A stretch of DNA of 64,000 bases from Amycolatopsis albispora (GCF_003312875.1 NZ_CP015163.1:8680001-8744000), one strand, 5' to 3'. Counted from the stretch's first letter, positions 18,067 through 26,844 are shown. Notes: a model not told the origin generated them from the sequence alone. Numbers and translations are program-made.

Positions 18067-19179
18067 ATGGGAGTCCCAGCAGACCCAGCCGAAACCAGTC
18101 ACCTGCGCTTCGCTCTGGCCCTGCACGCCGAGGCCGGATCGGGCGCCACCTGCTTTTCGCCGTACTCCGCGGCCAGTGCGCTGGCGCTGGTGGCCAGAGC
18201 GGCCCGCGGGAAGTCCGCCGAGGAACTGGTCCGGCTGCTCGGCGAGGTGGACGCCCACGCCAAGCTCCTGCGCGAAGCCGCGGAGCTGCAGGGGCCGGAC
18301 CACCAGGACACCCCGGTGCTCGAAGTGGCCAACACGCTCTGGGCCTGGGACGAGCTGGAACTGCGTGCCGAGTTCGCCGGCGAGCTGACGGCCTGGGCGA
18401 ACGGCTCGGTCGCGAGCGCGCCCTTTGTCGGTGACCCCGAGGGCGCGCGGCGGCTGATCAACGCCGACATCGCGGCCACCACGCACGACCTGATCCCCGA
18501 ACTGCTCACCCCCGGCTCGGTCGGCCCGGACACCGTCGCCGCCGTGGTCAACGCGCTCTACCTGAAGACCGCGTGGACCAACCCGTTCGGCGAGGGCGCC
18601 ACCCGCCCGGCCCCCTTCCGCGCGCCGGGCGGCCCGGTCGAGGTGCCGACCATGCACCTGACCGAGCAGCTCGGTTACGCGCACGAAGACGGCTGGCAGG
18701 TGGTCGGCCTGCCCGCGGTCGGCGACGTGGAGGCGGTCGTCCTGCTGCCCGACGGCGAGCTGGCCGCCGCGGAGGCGGAGCTGGACGCCGGGCGGCTGGC
18801 GGAACTGTTGTCCGCCAAGCGGTTCACCCAGGTGAGCCTGGCGCTGCCGAAGCTCGAACTGGACCTGCGCACCGACCTCACCGCCGTGCTCAAGGCGCTC
18901 GGCGTGCGGACGCTGTTCACACCGGAGGCGGACCTGTCCGGCCTCAGCCCCGACCCGCGGCTGCTGGTTTCGGACGTGCTGCACCAGGCGGTGCTGCGCA
19001 TCGACGAGAGCGGCCTGGAGGGCGCGGCGGCCACCGCGGCGATGATCCGGATGGTCTCGCTGCCGGTCGGCGACCCGGTGCCGGTCACCGTGGACCGGCC
19101 GTTCCTGCTGCTGGTCCGGCACACCGGCACCGGTGCGGTCTACTTCCTGGCCAGGGTCACCAATCCGGCGACGGGCTAA
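18067..19179 (+). CDS. Serpin family protein (serine protease inhibitor)
   Basis: The 370-residue protein spans a complete serpin fold: CFSPYSAASALALVARAARGKSAEEL near the N-terminus, NALYLKTAWTNPF, and the C-terminal VDRPFLLLVRHTGTGAVYFLARVTNP. The hinge (residues 314-325, ESGLEGAAATAA) has the Gly and small residues needed for loop insertion, so it is probably an inhibitor. P14 is Leu instead of the usual Thr or Ser. The reactive bond should lie near IRMVSLP. No signal peptide is seen, so the target is probably intracellular. It starts 10 nt after dgt. Confidence 0.92.
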   Translation: MGVPADPAETSHLRFALALHAEAGSGATCFSPYSAASALALVARAARGKSAEELVRLLGEVDAHAKLLREAAELQGPDHQDTPVLEVANTLWAWDELELRAEFAGELTAWANGSVASAPFVGDPEGARRLINADIAATTHDLIPELLTPGSVGPDTVAAVVNALYLKTAWTNPFGEGATRPAPFRAPGGPVEVPTMHLTEQLGYAHEDGWQVVGLPAVGDVEAVVLLPDGELAAAEAELDAGRLAELLSAKRFTQVSLALPKLELDLRTDLTAVLKALGVRTLFTPEADLSGLSPDPRLLVSDVLHQAVLRIDESGLEGAAATAAMIRMVSLPVGDPVPVTVDRPFLLLVRHTGTGAVYFLARVTNPATG

Positions 19180-19664
19180 CGCAGCACTTCCTTGGCCAGC
19201 CGCCCCAGGTAGCCGGCGAAGCGCCGCCGGTCTTCGGCTGGCCAGTGCGCGACCAGTTCGGCGAAGGCCGCGCGCTGGTATTCGTGGGTGGCGTCGAGGA
19301 ACTTCTCGGCCGCCGGTGACAGCGACAGCCGGGCGCGGCGGGCGTCCTGCCCGGAGGTTTCCCGGAGCACAAAGCCGTCGCGCACGGCGTCGGTGATCAT
19401 CCGGCTCGCCACCGAGCGGTCCAGCCCGAGCTGCCGCGCCACGTCGGCCACGGTCACCTCCGGATCCGCCTGCGCCGCGCTGTGGATCGCGTCGATCACG
19501 TAGAGGTTCTGCACGGTCCACGTCTGCGGGGCGCCCTCGTAGAGCCGCTCCACCACCTCGGGCGCCCACCGGCGCGACCAGAACCTGACCAACCGGAACA
19601 AGGCCGGTCCGCCGCCGTTCGGCGCGGGCCGGGCTTTCTCGTTTTCGGTCACCTCGGAGCTCAC
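19176..19664 (-). CDS. MarR family regulator
   Basis: The 162-residue protein has the MarR winged helix: TVADVARQLGLDRSVASRMITDAVRDGFVLRETSGQDARRARLSLS. It starts at GTG 19664. It is divergent from an MFS efflux gene, with two inverted repeats in the gap, so it most likely represses the pump until a ligand binds. Its 3' end overlaps the convergent serpin gene by 4 nt. Confidence 0.88.
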   Translation of the reverse strand: MSSEVTENEKARPAPNGGGPALFRLVRFWSRRWAPEVVERLYEGAPQTWTVQNLYVIDAIHSAAQADPEVTVADVARQLGLDRSVASRMITDAVRDGFVLRETSGQDARRARLSLSPAAEKFLDATHEYQRAAFAELVAHWPAEDRRRFAGYLGRLAKEVLR

Positions 19665-19728
19665 GAGCCTTTCCTCGAACCAAGATCACCCATGCGGGTA
19701 TGGCCGGACATCCTGCCATGCCCTTGAT

Positions 19729-19768
19729 GCGTGCATATTGCACGCGTTAATGTGTGCGATATGCACAC
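19729..19768. promoter_or_regulatory. Twin MarR operator in the marR-MFS gap
   Basis: Two inverted repeats lie 23 bp apart centre to centre: GCGTGCATATTGCACGC (19729-19745, perfect) and GTGTGCGATATGCACAC (19752-19768). The second covers the ATG of the MFS gene at 19761, so binding would block a leaderless transcript. Confidence 0.75.
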
Positions 19769-21122
19769 GAATCAGCGTACGCGCACGCTCGCCTTCGCCG
19801 GGGTCCTGCTCGGGATGTTGCTGGCACAGCTGGATTTGACGGTGGTGGTGACCGCGCTGCCGCTGATCGGCGCCGAGCTGGACGCCGGGCCCGCGGTCGC
19901 CGGGGTCACCGCGGCGTCACTGCTCACCACCACGGTCTCCACGCCGGTCCACGGCCGCTTCGGTGATCTGTATGGGCGAAAAGCGGCTTTTGTGCTGTCG
20001 ATCGTGTTGCTCGCGGCGGGATCCACCTGGTGCGCGGTGGCCGGGGACATCGGCTCGCTGATCGCCGGGCGCGCCGTGCAGGGTCTCGGGGCGGGCGGGC
20101 TGATCGTCGGCGCGATGGCGGCGCTCGGCGAGCTGTTCGACCGCACCGAGCTGATCCGGCGGCAGGGCTGGCAGGTGGCCGTCGGCGCGGTCGCCTCGCT
20201 CGCCGGGCCGCCGGCCGGCGGGCTGGTGGCCGACGCCTTCGGCTGGCGCTGGCTGTTCTGGTTCAACCTCCCGCTGTGCGTGGTTTCGCTGGTGCTCGGC
20301 ATGGCCGGGTTGCCCGGCCGCCGTGCCGACCGCCCCGCCGGACGGCTGGACCTCCGTGGCTCGGCACTGCTGGCGGTGGCGGGTGCGGCGGCCACCGCGC
20401 TGGGCACCGTGCCCGAGCTGGCGCGAAGTCCACTGTGGACGCCGGTGCTGGCGGTGGCCGCGGTGGTGGCCGGGTACGCCTTCGCCAGGACGCAGACGCT
20501 GATCCCGCGCCGGATCTTCGCCGACGCGGTGGTGGTCCGCTCGGTGCTGGCGACCACGCTCGCCGGCGTCGCGCTCTACGGCACCTTCACCTACGTCTCG
20601 CTGGTGATCACGCTCGGCGTGCGGGGTGACCCGAGCGCGGCCGGGCTGCTCCTGCTGGCCATGACGGGCGGCTCGTTGCTCGTCTCGAGCTGTTTCGCGG
20701 TGCTGGCGCGCCGCTGGCCCCGGATGACCGCGTGGGGCCGCTGGGGCTGCCTCACCGGCGTCGCCGGGCTGGCGCTGATCGCGGTGTCGATCCACACCGG
20801 CGGGGTGGTGCTGATGGCGGCCGGGCTGGTGCTCACCGGCGGCAGCTTCATGCTCGTGGTCTCCGCCTACACCGTGCTCGCCCAGGGCCGCGCCGCGCCG
20901 GCCGAGATGGGCGCCACGATGGGCGTGTTCACCTTCGCCAGGCAGGCGGGCGGGGTGGCCGGGACCACCGTGCTCGGCTGGCTCGCGCTGCTGGTCACCG
21001 GGGGTTTCGAGGCGGCGGGGCTGACCGTGGTCTTCGGCGCGGCCGCGGTCGCCATGGTGATCGCCGCCACCTGCTCACCCCGGCCTGTCACAGCCGGAGA
21101 AGTCGTCTCGTCCCCCTCGTGA
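19761..21122 (+). CDS. MFS drug transporter, DHA2-like
   Basis: The 453-residue protein has 12-14 membrane helices and drug-pump motifs: AQLDLTVVVTALPLIGAEL in helix 1, GRFGDLYGRKAAF (motif A), GRAVQGLGAGGLIVGAMAALGELFDR, and the motif C-like AGPPAGGLVADAFGWRWLFW. I chose the ATG at 19761 rather than 19731; the first part of the longer frame would cover the operators. It is divergent from marR, its likely repressor. The ECF41-type promoter of the next gene lies in its last 40 bases. Confidence 0.88.
   Translation: MHTNQRTRTLAFAGVLLGMLLAQLDLTVVVTALPLIGAELDAGPAVAGVTAASLLTTTVSTPVHGRFGDLYGRKAAFVLSIVLLAAGSTWCAVAGDIGSLIAGRAVQGLGAGGLIVGAMAALGELFDRTELIRRQGWQVAVGAVASLAGPPAGGLVADAFGWRWLFWFNLPLCVVSLVLGMAGLPGRRADRPAGRLDLRGSALLAVAGAAATALGTVPELARSPLWTPVLAVAAVVAGYAFARTQTLIPRRIFADAVVVRSVLATTLAGVALYGTFTYVSLVITLGVRGDPSAAGLLLLAMTGGSLLVSSCFAVLARRWPRMTAWGRWGCLTGVAGLALIAVSIHTGGVVLMAAGLVLTGGSFMLVVSAYTVLAQGRAAPAEMGATMGVFTFARQAGGVAGTTVLGWLALLVTGGFEAAGLTVVFGAAAVAMVIAATCSPRPVTAGEVVSSPS
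21086..21112 (+). promoter_or_regulatory. ECF41-type sigma promoter
   Basis: TGTCACA (21086-21092), exactly 16 bases, then CGTC (21109-21112) matches the reported ECF41 promoter consensus TGTCACA-N16-CGTC at every position. It sits in the 3' end of the MFS gene and would start a transcript near 21118, giving a leader of about 30 nt with AAGGAG before the ATG at 21148. Confidence 0.75.
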
Positions 21123-21147
21123 GACCGACGAACGAAGGAGAGGGATC

Positions 21148-21738
21148 ATGCCCCGTATTCCCGCGCTGGACGTCAAGAGCGGCGGCCTCGTGCTGCGTGT
21201 CATCGCCAGGATCGCCCGCCGCCGCTTCGGCGCGCTGCCCGAGCCGATGGCGGTCAGCGCGCACAACCCGCGTGTCCTGCGTGCCGGGCTGGTGACCGAG
21301 CTGTTCGCCGAGAAGGTGTCGAACGAGCTGCCGGTCAACGTGCGCGAGCTGGCGGTGTACCGCACGGCGGTGCGGCTCGGCTGCTCGTGGTGCATCGACT
21401 TCGGCACCATGCTGCAGAAGCACGAGGGCCTCGACATCGACCGGCTCAAGGCGATCGACGACTACGCCGACTCGCCGCTGTACAGCCCGCAGGAGCGGCT
21501 CGCGCTGGCCTACGCGGACGCGATGACCGCGACGCCGGTCACCGTGACCGACGAGCAGGTCGCCGAGCTGGAGGCCGAGTTCGGCCGCAAGGGCGTGCTG
21601 GAGCTGACCTACCAGATCGGCCTGGAGAACATGCGTGCCCGGATGAACAACGCGCTGGACATCACCGAGCAGGGCTTCACCTCGGGGGGGGCCTGCCGGG
21701 TGCCCCAGGTCACCGAGATCGGCCGGGCGGCCGGTTAA
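21148..21738 (+). CDS. AhpD/carboxymuconolactone decarboxylase-like protein
   Basis: The 196-residue protein has the AhpD-type active-site motif CSWCIDFG (Cys-X2-Cys) with the following EGLDIDRLKAIDDYADSPLYSP segment. Such proteins act as alkylhydroperoxidase partners or small thiol oxidoreductases. ECF41 sigma factors are usually encoded next to genes of this family. Here the sigma gene lies 2.2 kb downstream, but a perfect ECF41 promoter stands 36 nt before this start, so it is the probable target. Confidence 0.87.
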   Translation: MPRIPALDVKSGGLVLRVIARIARRRFGALPEPMAVSAHNPRVLRAGLVTELFAEKVSNELPVNVRELAVYRTAVRLGCSWCIDFGTMLQKHEGLDIDRLKAIDDYADSPLYSPQERLALAYADAMTATPVTVTDEQVAELEAEFGRKGVLELTYQIGLENMRARMNNALDITEQGFTSGGACRVPQVTEIGRAAG

Positions 21739-22080
21739 GCAGTTTCCGATTAATCGCCGTGCAGGTCACGGAAACATCACTGGACAAGATCGATTGCGGG
21801 TGCCGTGACGGCACCCGCAACCCGGTCCTGGCCCGTTGCGCCCGGCCTGCTCGCGCATTCACGGCTTGCTGCCAAGATCGTGCAATTCATTAACGGAGTT
21901 GGTTTATCACTCACCGAAATTCGGGCTAACAATTAGTGGTTCGCCCTGGTTATGGTTGCGCCAAGAGCGGGTTTTGTGTGCTCCGGCTGGGAAGTCTCGG
22001 GGGCCAGTCAGTGCTGCCGGCGTCTATTGGAGATGGGCTCCGGCACGGCCGCGGGATGATGAATGGAGCGTGGGTCTTAC
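21739..22080. other. Intergenic region with terminator and AT-rich promoter zone
   Basis: No convincing gene lies in these 342 bases. The first part holds a stem-loop (21794-21820). The stretch 21890-21945 is unusually AT-rich for this genome, with a TAACAAT element and a short palindrome CCGAAATTCGG, and probably carries the promoter of the downstream lipoprotein genes. Confidence 0.5.
21794..21820 (+). terminator. Stem-loop after the AhpD-like gene
   Basis: A perfect 12-bp stem, TTGCGGGTGCCG with its complement, closes a TGA loop 56 nt after the stop codon. There is no T-run, which is common for actinomycete terminators. Confidence 0.65.
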
Positions 22081-23016
22081 ATGGTGAGGGCGTTTCCGGC
22101 GCGCCGCTGGCTGGCGATGGCCGCGGCGGTCACCGGACTGGTCGCGCTGACCGCGTGTGGTGGCTCGAACACCCCGGGTACCGCTGGTCCGAGCCCCGCG
22201 CCGGGGCCGGGCGGGCTGCTCGACCGGGCGCCGGTGGCCAGTGCGGCGGAGCTGGCGGCGAGTCCCACCGCGACCGCCATCCGGCAGCGCGGGCAGCTGA
22301 TCGTCGGCGGGGAACTGGACCTGCCACTGCTTTCCGAGCGGAATTCCATTACCGGTGAAACCGAAGGTTTCGACGCGACGCTGGCAAAGCTGCTGGCGAA
22401 ATACATCATCGGGGAATCGTCGGTCAAGATCGCGAAAGCCACCCCGGAGACCCGTGAGGCGCTGTTGCAGGTCGGCACGGTCGACGCGGTCATCCGGATT
22501 TACACCATCACCCCGCAGCGCGCGCAGAAAGTGGCCTTCGCCGGGCCGTACCTGATGTCCGGCCAGTCGATCGCCACGCTCAGCCGCGAGCGCTCGATCA
22601 CCAAGCCGGCCGACCTCAACGGCAAGACCGTGGTCGCGGTCGCGGGCACCACCAGCGTGGACGCGCTGGAGAAGGTGGCCCCGGACGCGCAGATCAAGAC
22701 CTTCGGCACGGCCAACGAGTGCATCCAGGCGCTGGAGGCCGGGCAGGCGGTGGCCTACGTGCACGACCTGACCGTGCTGGCCGGCGCGGCCAGGCTCAAC
22801 GACAAGATCCGCGTCATCGGCGAGCCGTTCACCAGCGAGCCCTACGGCATCGGCCTGCCGCGCGGGGACACCGAGTTCAAGAAGTTCGTCAACGACTGGC
22901 TGGGCAAGATCGTGCAGGCCGGGATCTGGGAAGAGCTGTGGAAGGAGTCGCTGGGCACCGTCGTCGCCGGTCAGCCGCCGGCGCCACCGCAGATCGGGTC
23001 CGTTCCGGGGTCGTGA
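22081..23016 (+). CDS. Solute-binding lipoprotein, SBP_bac_3 (amino acid type), copy 1
   Basis: The 311-residue protein has a lipoprotein signal peptide with the lipobox LTAC (Cys about residue 26). The family-3 binding domain follows: GQLIVGGELDLPLLSER, GFDATLAKLLAKYI, TYTITPQRAQKVAFAGPY-like segment, and GKTVVAVAGTTSVDALEK. I chose the ATG at 22081 for the signal peptide; an ATG at 22063 is also in frame. A close paralogue follows, but no ABC permease or ATPase is nearby, so it may serve a transporter encoded elsewhere or act as a sensor. Confidence 0.88.
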   Translation: MVRAFPARRWLAMAAAVTGLVALTACGGSNTPGTAGPSPAPGPGGLLDRAPVASAAELAASPTATAIRQRGQLIVGGELDLPLLSERNSITGETEGFDATLAKLLAKYIIGESSVKIAKATPETREALLQVGTVDAVIRIYTITPQRAQKVAFAGPYLMSGQSIATLSRERSITKPADLNGKTVVAVAGTTSVDALEKVAPDAQIKTFGTANECIQALEAGQAVAYVHDLTVLAGAARLNDKIRVIGEPFTSEPYGIGLPRGDTEFKKFVNDWLGKIVQAGIWEELWKESLGTVVAGQPPAPPQIGSVPGS

Positions 23017-23049
23017 CGCCCACCAACGCCCACGAGAGGGGAACGCGGC

Positions 23050-23967
23050 GTGACAACGGCGTCTTGGCTGCGGACGGGGCTGGCACTGGGTGCGGTGTGC
23101 CTGGTGGCGCTGAGCGGGTGCAGCGGCGGGCAGGCACCGCCCGCGGCGCCACCCGCCCAGCTGAGCCTGCTCGACCGGGCGCCGGTGGCCTCCGCCGCGG
23201 AGATCGCGGCCAGCCCGACGGCCGCCGCGATCCGCGAACGCGGGCAGCTGCTCGTCGGTGGCGAGCTGGACCTGCCGCTGATGTCCCAGCGGAACCCGAT
23301 CACCGGGGAGACCGTCGGCTTCGACGCCACGCTCGGCAAGCTGCTGGCGAAGTACCTCATCGGCGAGCCGAACGTGAAGGTGGTGCGGTCGATCTCCGAG
23401 ACGCGTGAAGCCGTGCTGCAGACCGGCACGGTCGACGTGGTGATCAGCACCTACACCATCACCCCGCAGCGCGCGGAGAAGATCAGCTTCGCCGGGCCGT
23501 ACCTGGTCTCCGGGCAGGCCATCGCCACGCTGAGCACGGAGAACAAGATCTCCACCCCGGCCGACCTGGCCGGCAAGAAGGTGGTCGCGGTCTCCGGCAC
23601 CACCAGCGTGGACGCGATCAAGCAGAGCGCGCCGGGCGTGCAGCTGACCACCTACGGCGCGGCCACCGAGTGCATCCAGGCGCTCGAAGCGGGCACCGCG
23701 GTGGCCTACGTGCACGACATGACGCTGCTGGCCGGGACGGCGCAGCTCAACGACAAGATCCAGATCGTCAGCGAGCCGTTCACCGAGGAGGCCTACGGCA
23801 TCGGCATCCGGCACGGCGACGAGGCGTTCAAGAAGGTGGTCAACGACTGGCTGGGCAAGATCCAGCAGAGCGGGCTGTGGGGCGAGAACTGGACCGAAAC
23901 CCTCGGCCAGGTGGTGCCGGGCGACCCGCCCAAGCCGCCCGCCATCGGATCGGTGCCCGGCTCCTGA
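23050..23967 (+). CDS. Solute-binding lipoprotein, SBP_bac_3, copy 2
   Basis: The 305-residue protein has the lipobox LSGC (Cys about residue 24) and the same domain as the upstream copy, with about 70% identity by eye. It shares PVASAAEIAASPTAAAIRERGQ, YTITPQRAEKISFAGPYL and the C-terminal IGSVPGS. It starts with GTG after GAGAGGGG, 33 nt after copy 1. The pair arose by tandem duplication. Its 3' end nearly meets the convergent sigma factor gene. Confidence 0.88.
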   Translation: MTTASWLRTGLALGAVCLVALSGCSGGQAPPAAPPAQLSLLDRAPVASAAEIAASPTAAAIRERGQLLVGGELDLPLMSQRNPITGETVGFDATLGKLLAKYLIGEPNVKVVRSISETREAVLQTGTVDVVISTYTITPQRAEKISFAGPYLVSGQAIATLSTENKISTPADLAGKKVVAVSGTTSVDAIKQSAPGVQLTTYGAATECIQALEAGTAVAYVHDMTLLAGTAQLNDKIQIVSEPFTEEAYGIGIRHGDEAFKKVVNDWLGKIQQSGLWGENWTETLGQVVPGDPPKPPAIGSVPGS

Positions 23968-23968
23968 C

Positions 23969-24895
23969 TCAGTCGGGCAGGTGGGTCAGCTTCTCCGGGT
24001 TCGCCTGGTCGTAGATCGCCACGACCAGGCCGTCGCGGACCACGAAGGTGGACACGTGCGCGTCCAGCGGGTGGTGGTCGGCGTCGCCGGGGGCGGGCGG
24101 CAGGTACAGCCCGAGATCGCCGTTGACCAGCAGCGGCCGCGCCCCGGCCACCGCGTCGTCGGTGTACTGGGCGAACACGCCGGTGAAGAAGCGGGTGATC
24201 TTGTCCGCGCCGACCATGATCTGGCGCGTGGTGCGGGCCTTGCCGTTGGAGTCGCCGATCAGCACCACGTCGGGGTGCAGCACCTCGGCGACCGCGCGCA
24301 CGTCACCGGAGGTCAGCGCGGCCATCAGCCGCTCGAGCACGGCCTGCTGCTCGGCCAGCGGCGCCCGGGGCGGCGGTTCGGCCTCCTCCAGTGCCCGGCG
24401 CCCGCGGGAGGCGTGCTGCCGCGCGGCGGCCGGTGAGCAGCCGAGGATCTCGGCGATCTCGGCGAACGGCACCGAGAACGCGTCGTGCAGCACGAAGGCC
24501 ACGCGCTGCTCGGGGCCGAGCCGGTCGAGCACCACCATCGCCGCCATGCGCACGCCGTCGTCGCGCACGGCCACCTCGAGCGGGTCCTCGCTGGGGCGCG
24601 GGCCGAAGCCGGACACGATCGGCTCGGGCAGCCACTGCCCGACGTACCGCTCGCGGCGCGCGGCCGCCGAGCGCAGCCTGTCCAGCCCGATCCGCCCGAC
24701 CACGGTGGTCAGCCAGCCACGCGGGTCGCGGATGGCGGCGCGCTGCTCCTCCGAGAGCCCGGCCAGCCGCAGCCACGCCTCCTGCACCGCGTCCTCGGCG
24801 TCGGCCACCGAGCCGGTCAGCCGGTAGGCCACCGAGATCAGGTGCGCGCGGTGGGCGGTGAACTCCTCTGCCAGCAGATCCCCGGTGACGGCCAT
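23969..24895 (-). CDS. ECF41-type (SigJ-like) sigma factor with SnoaL-like C-domain
   Basis: The 308-residue protein has sigma region 2 (LISVAYRLTGSVADAEDAVQEAWLRL), region 4 (VAFVLHDAFSVPFAEIAEILGCSPAAARQHASRGRRAL), and a C-terminal SnoaL/NTF2-like domain of about 110 residues. Two ECF41 hallmarks are visible: VGQWLPEP in the linker and NPEKL near the end. The extra domain takes the place of an anti-sigma factor. The start at 24895 follows CGGGGT; a longer start at 24913 is possible. Its predicted promoter sequence occurs at 21086. Confidence 0.9.
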   Translation of the reverse strand: MAVTGDLLAEEFTAHRAHLISVAYRLTGSVADAEDAVQEAWLRLAGLSEEQRAAIRDPRGWLTTVVGRIGLDRLRSAAARRERYVGQWLPEPIVSGFGPRPSEDPLEVAVRDDGVRMAAMVVLDRLGPEQRVAFVLHDAFSVPFAEIAEILGCSPAAARQHASRGRRALEEAEPPPRAPLAEQQAVLERLMAALTSGDVRAVAEVLHPDVVLIGDSNGKARTTRQIMVGADKITRFFTGVFAQYTDDAVAGARPLLVNGDLGLYLPPAPGDADHHPLDAHVSTFVVRDGLVVAIYDQANPEKLTHLPD

Positions 24896-24957
24896 ACCCC
24901 GAGTCTGCCCCATCCGGTGCCTGCGGGGCCGCCGAGGCCGCGCACTAGAGTGGCGGT

Positions 24958-26844
24958 GTGGCGGGACGGATCCGGGAAAGCGACATCGCGGAGGTGCGTG
25001 ACCGCAACCGGATCGATGAGGTCGTCGGCGAGTACGTGGCGCTGCGGCGGGCCGGTGGCGGCGCGCTGAAGGGGCTGTGCCCGTTCCACGACGAGAAGAC
25101 CCCGTCGTTCAACGTCCGCCCCACGCACGGCACCTTCCACTGCTTCGGCTGCGGGGTCGGCGGGGACGTCATCAAGTTCCTGATGGACCTGGAGAAGCTC
25201 ACCTTCGTCGAGTCGGTGGAGCGGCTCGCCGACCGGGTGGGCCTGCGGCTGACCTACGAGGGCGGCGGCGGGAGCGTGCAGCGCGACCGCGGCACCCGCT
25301 CGCGCATGGTCGAGGCGCACAAGGCCGCCGCCGAGTTCTACGCCGAGCAGCTGCTCGGCGAGGAGGGCCGGATGGCCCGCGACTTCCTCAACGAGCGCGG
25401 GTTCGACCCGGTCTCGGCGAAGACCTTCGGCTGCGGGTACGCGCCCAGCGGCTGGGACAAGCTGACCAAGTACCTGCTCAAGCGCGGGTTCGAGCTGACC
25501 GAGCTGATCAAGTCCGGGCTGGTGCGCGAGGGCAGGCAGGGGCCGATCGACCGGTTCCACCGGCGGCTGCTGTGGCCGATCAAGGACCTCGGCGGCGACG
25601 TGGTCGGCTTCGGCGCGCGGCGGCTGTTCGACGACGACCGCATCGAAGCCAAGTACCTCAACTCCAGCGAGAGCCCGATCTACCGGAAGTCCGAGGTGCT
25701 CTTCGGGCTGGACATGGCGAAGAAGGAGATCTCGCGGCGGCACCAGGTGGTGATCGTCGAGGGCTACACCGACGTGATGGCCATGCACGCCGCCGGGGTG
25801 CCGACCGCGGTGGCCACCTGCGGCACCGCGTTCGGCCAGGACCACATGAAGGTGCTGCGCCGGCTGCTGATGGACGACGACGCCTTCCGCGGTGAGGTGA
25901 TCTTCACCTTCGACGGTGACGAGGCCGGGCAGAAGGCCGCGCTCAAGGCGTTCGAGGGCGACCAGACCTTCGCCGGGCAGACCTACATCGCGGTGGCGCC
26001 GGACGGCATGGACCCGTGCGAGCTGCGGCTGGCCAAGGGCGACACCGCGGTGCGCGACCTGGTGGCGCGGCGCATCCCGCTGTTCGAGTTCGCCATCCGC
26101 AGCATGCTCAAGTCCTACGACCTGGAGTCGGTGGACGGGCAGGTCGCCGCGCTGCAGAAGATGGTGCCGATGGTGGCGCAGATCAGGGATCGCGCCAAGC
26201 GGGACGGCTACGCCACCAAGCTGGCCTGGTGGGTCGGCTGGGCGGACGAGGCGACCGTGGTCAAGCGGGTGCGCGCGGTCGCCAGCGGCAAGGGCGGGCG
26301 GGCCCTGGCCGAGCGGCCGTCCGGGGCGAGCGCGGCGAACGGGCAGGACGTGCCGCGGCCCAATCCCACCGACCCGCGCCTGACCGTGCAGCGCGAGACG
26401 CTCAAGGCCGCGCTGCAGGAGCCCGCGCTGGCCGGTCCCGAGTTCGACGCGCTGCCCGACGAGGCGTTCACGCACCCGGCGTACCTGGCCATCCGCAAGG
26501 CGATCCGCGAGGCCGGTGGGGCCGCCGGTGGCATGGCCGGGCCCGCGCTGCTCGACGCCACCTCGCAGCACTGTCCACAAGGGATGGTGCGCCGGGTGCT
26601 CGGCGAGCTGGCGGTGGAACCGATGCACGCCAAGGAAGAAGCCGACGCGCGGTACGTCTCCAGCGTGCTCGCCGCGATCCAGGAGAACCTGGTCGGCAGG
26701 CAGATCCAGGAGATCAAGTCGAAGCTGACCCGGTTGTCGCCGGTGGAGGCGCCGGACGACTACCGCGCGTTGTTCGGTGACCTGGTGGCGCTGGAGGAGT
26801 ACCGGAAAGCCCTGCGGCAGCAGGCCGTCGGCGGGCTGGACTGA
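24958..26844 (+). CDS. dnaG: DNA primase
   Basis: The 628-residue protein has the CHC2 zinc finger (CPFHDEK with Cys41 and His44, then CFGCGVGGD with Cys62 and Cys65), the RNA polymerase domain with GFGARRLFDD and KYLNSSESPIYRKSE, and the TOPRIM motif VIVEGYTDVMAMHAAG with DGDEAGQKAA. A C-terminal helicase-binding domain follows. It makes RNA primers for replication. The GTG at 24958 begins the conserved AGRIRESDIAEVRDRNRIDE. It is divergent from the sigma gene. Confidence 0.97.
   Translation: MAGRIRESDIAEVRDRNRIDEVVGEYVALRRAGGGALKGLCPFHDEKTPSFNVRPTHGTFHCFGCGVGGDVIKFLMDLEKLTFVESVERLADRVGLRLTYEGGGGSVQRDRGTRSRMVEAHKAAAEFYAEQLLGEEGRMARDFLNERGFDPVSAKTFGCGYAPSGWDKLTKYLLKRGFELTELIKSGLVREGRQGPIDRFHRRLLWPIKDLGGDVVGFGARRLFDDDRIEAKYLNSSESPIYRKSEVLFGLDMAKKEISRRHQVVIVEGYTDVMAMHAAGVPTAVATCGTAFGQDHMKVLRRLLMDDDAFRGEVIFTFDGDEAGQKAALKAFEGDQTFAGQTYIAVAPDGMDPCELRLAKGDTAVRDLVARRIPLFEFAIRSMLKSYDLESVDGQVAALQKMVPMVAQIRDRAKRDGYATKLAWWVGWADEATVVKRVRAVASGKGGRALAERPSGASAANGQDVPRPNPTDPRLTVQRETLKAALQEPALAGPEFDALPDEAFTHPAYLAIRKAIREAGGAAGGMAGPALLDATSQHCPQGMVRRVLGELAVEPMHAKEEADARYVSSVLAAIQENLVGRQIQEIKSKLTRLSPVEAPDDYRALFGDLVALEEYRKALRQQAVGGLD

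Noticed and set aside
18001..19743. A 580-codon minus-strand frame over the serpin and marR genes
   Set aside because: It is a shadow of the serpin and only partly overlaps marR in another frame; it has no start signal or family features.
22063..22080. Earlier start (MERGSY) for the first solute-binding lipoprotein
   Set aside because: It would put six extra residues, including Glu, before the signal peptide; the ATG at 22081 gives a normal lipoprotein signal.
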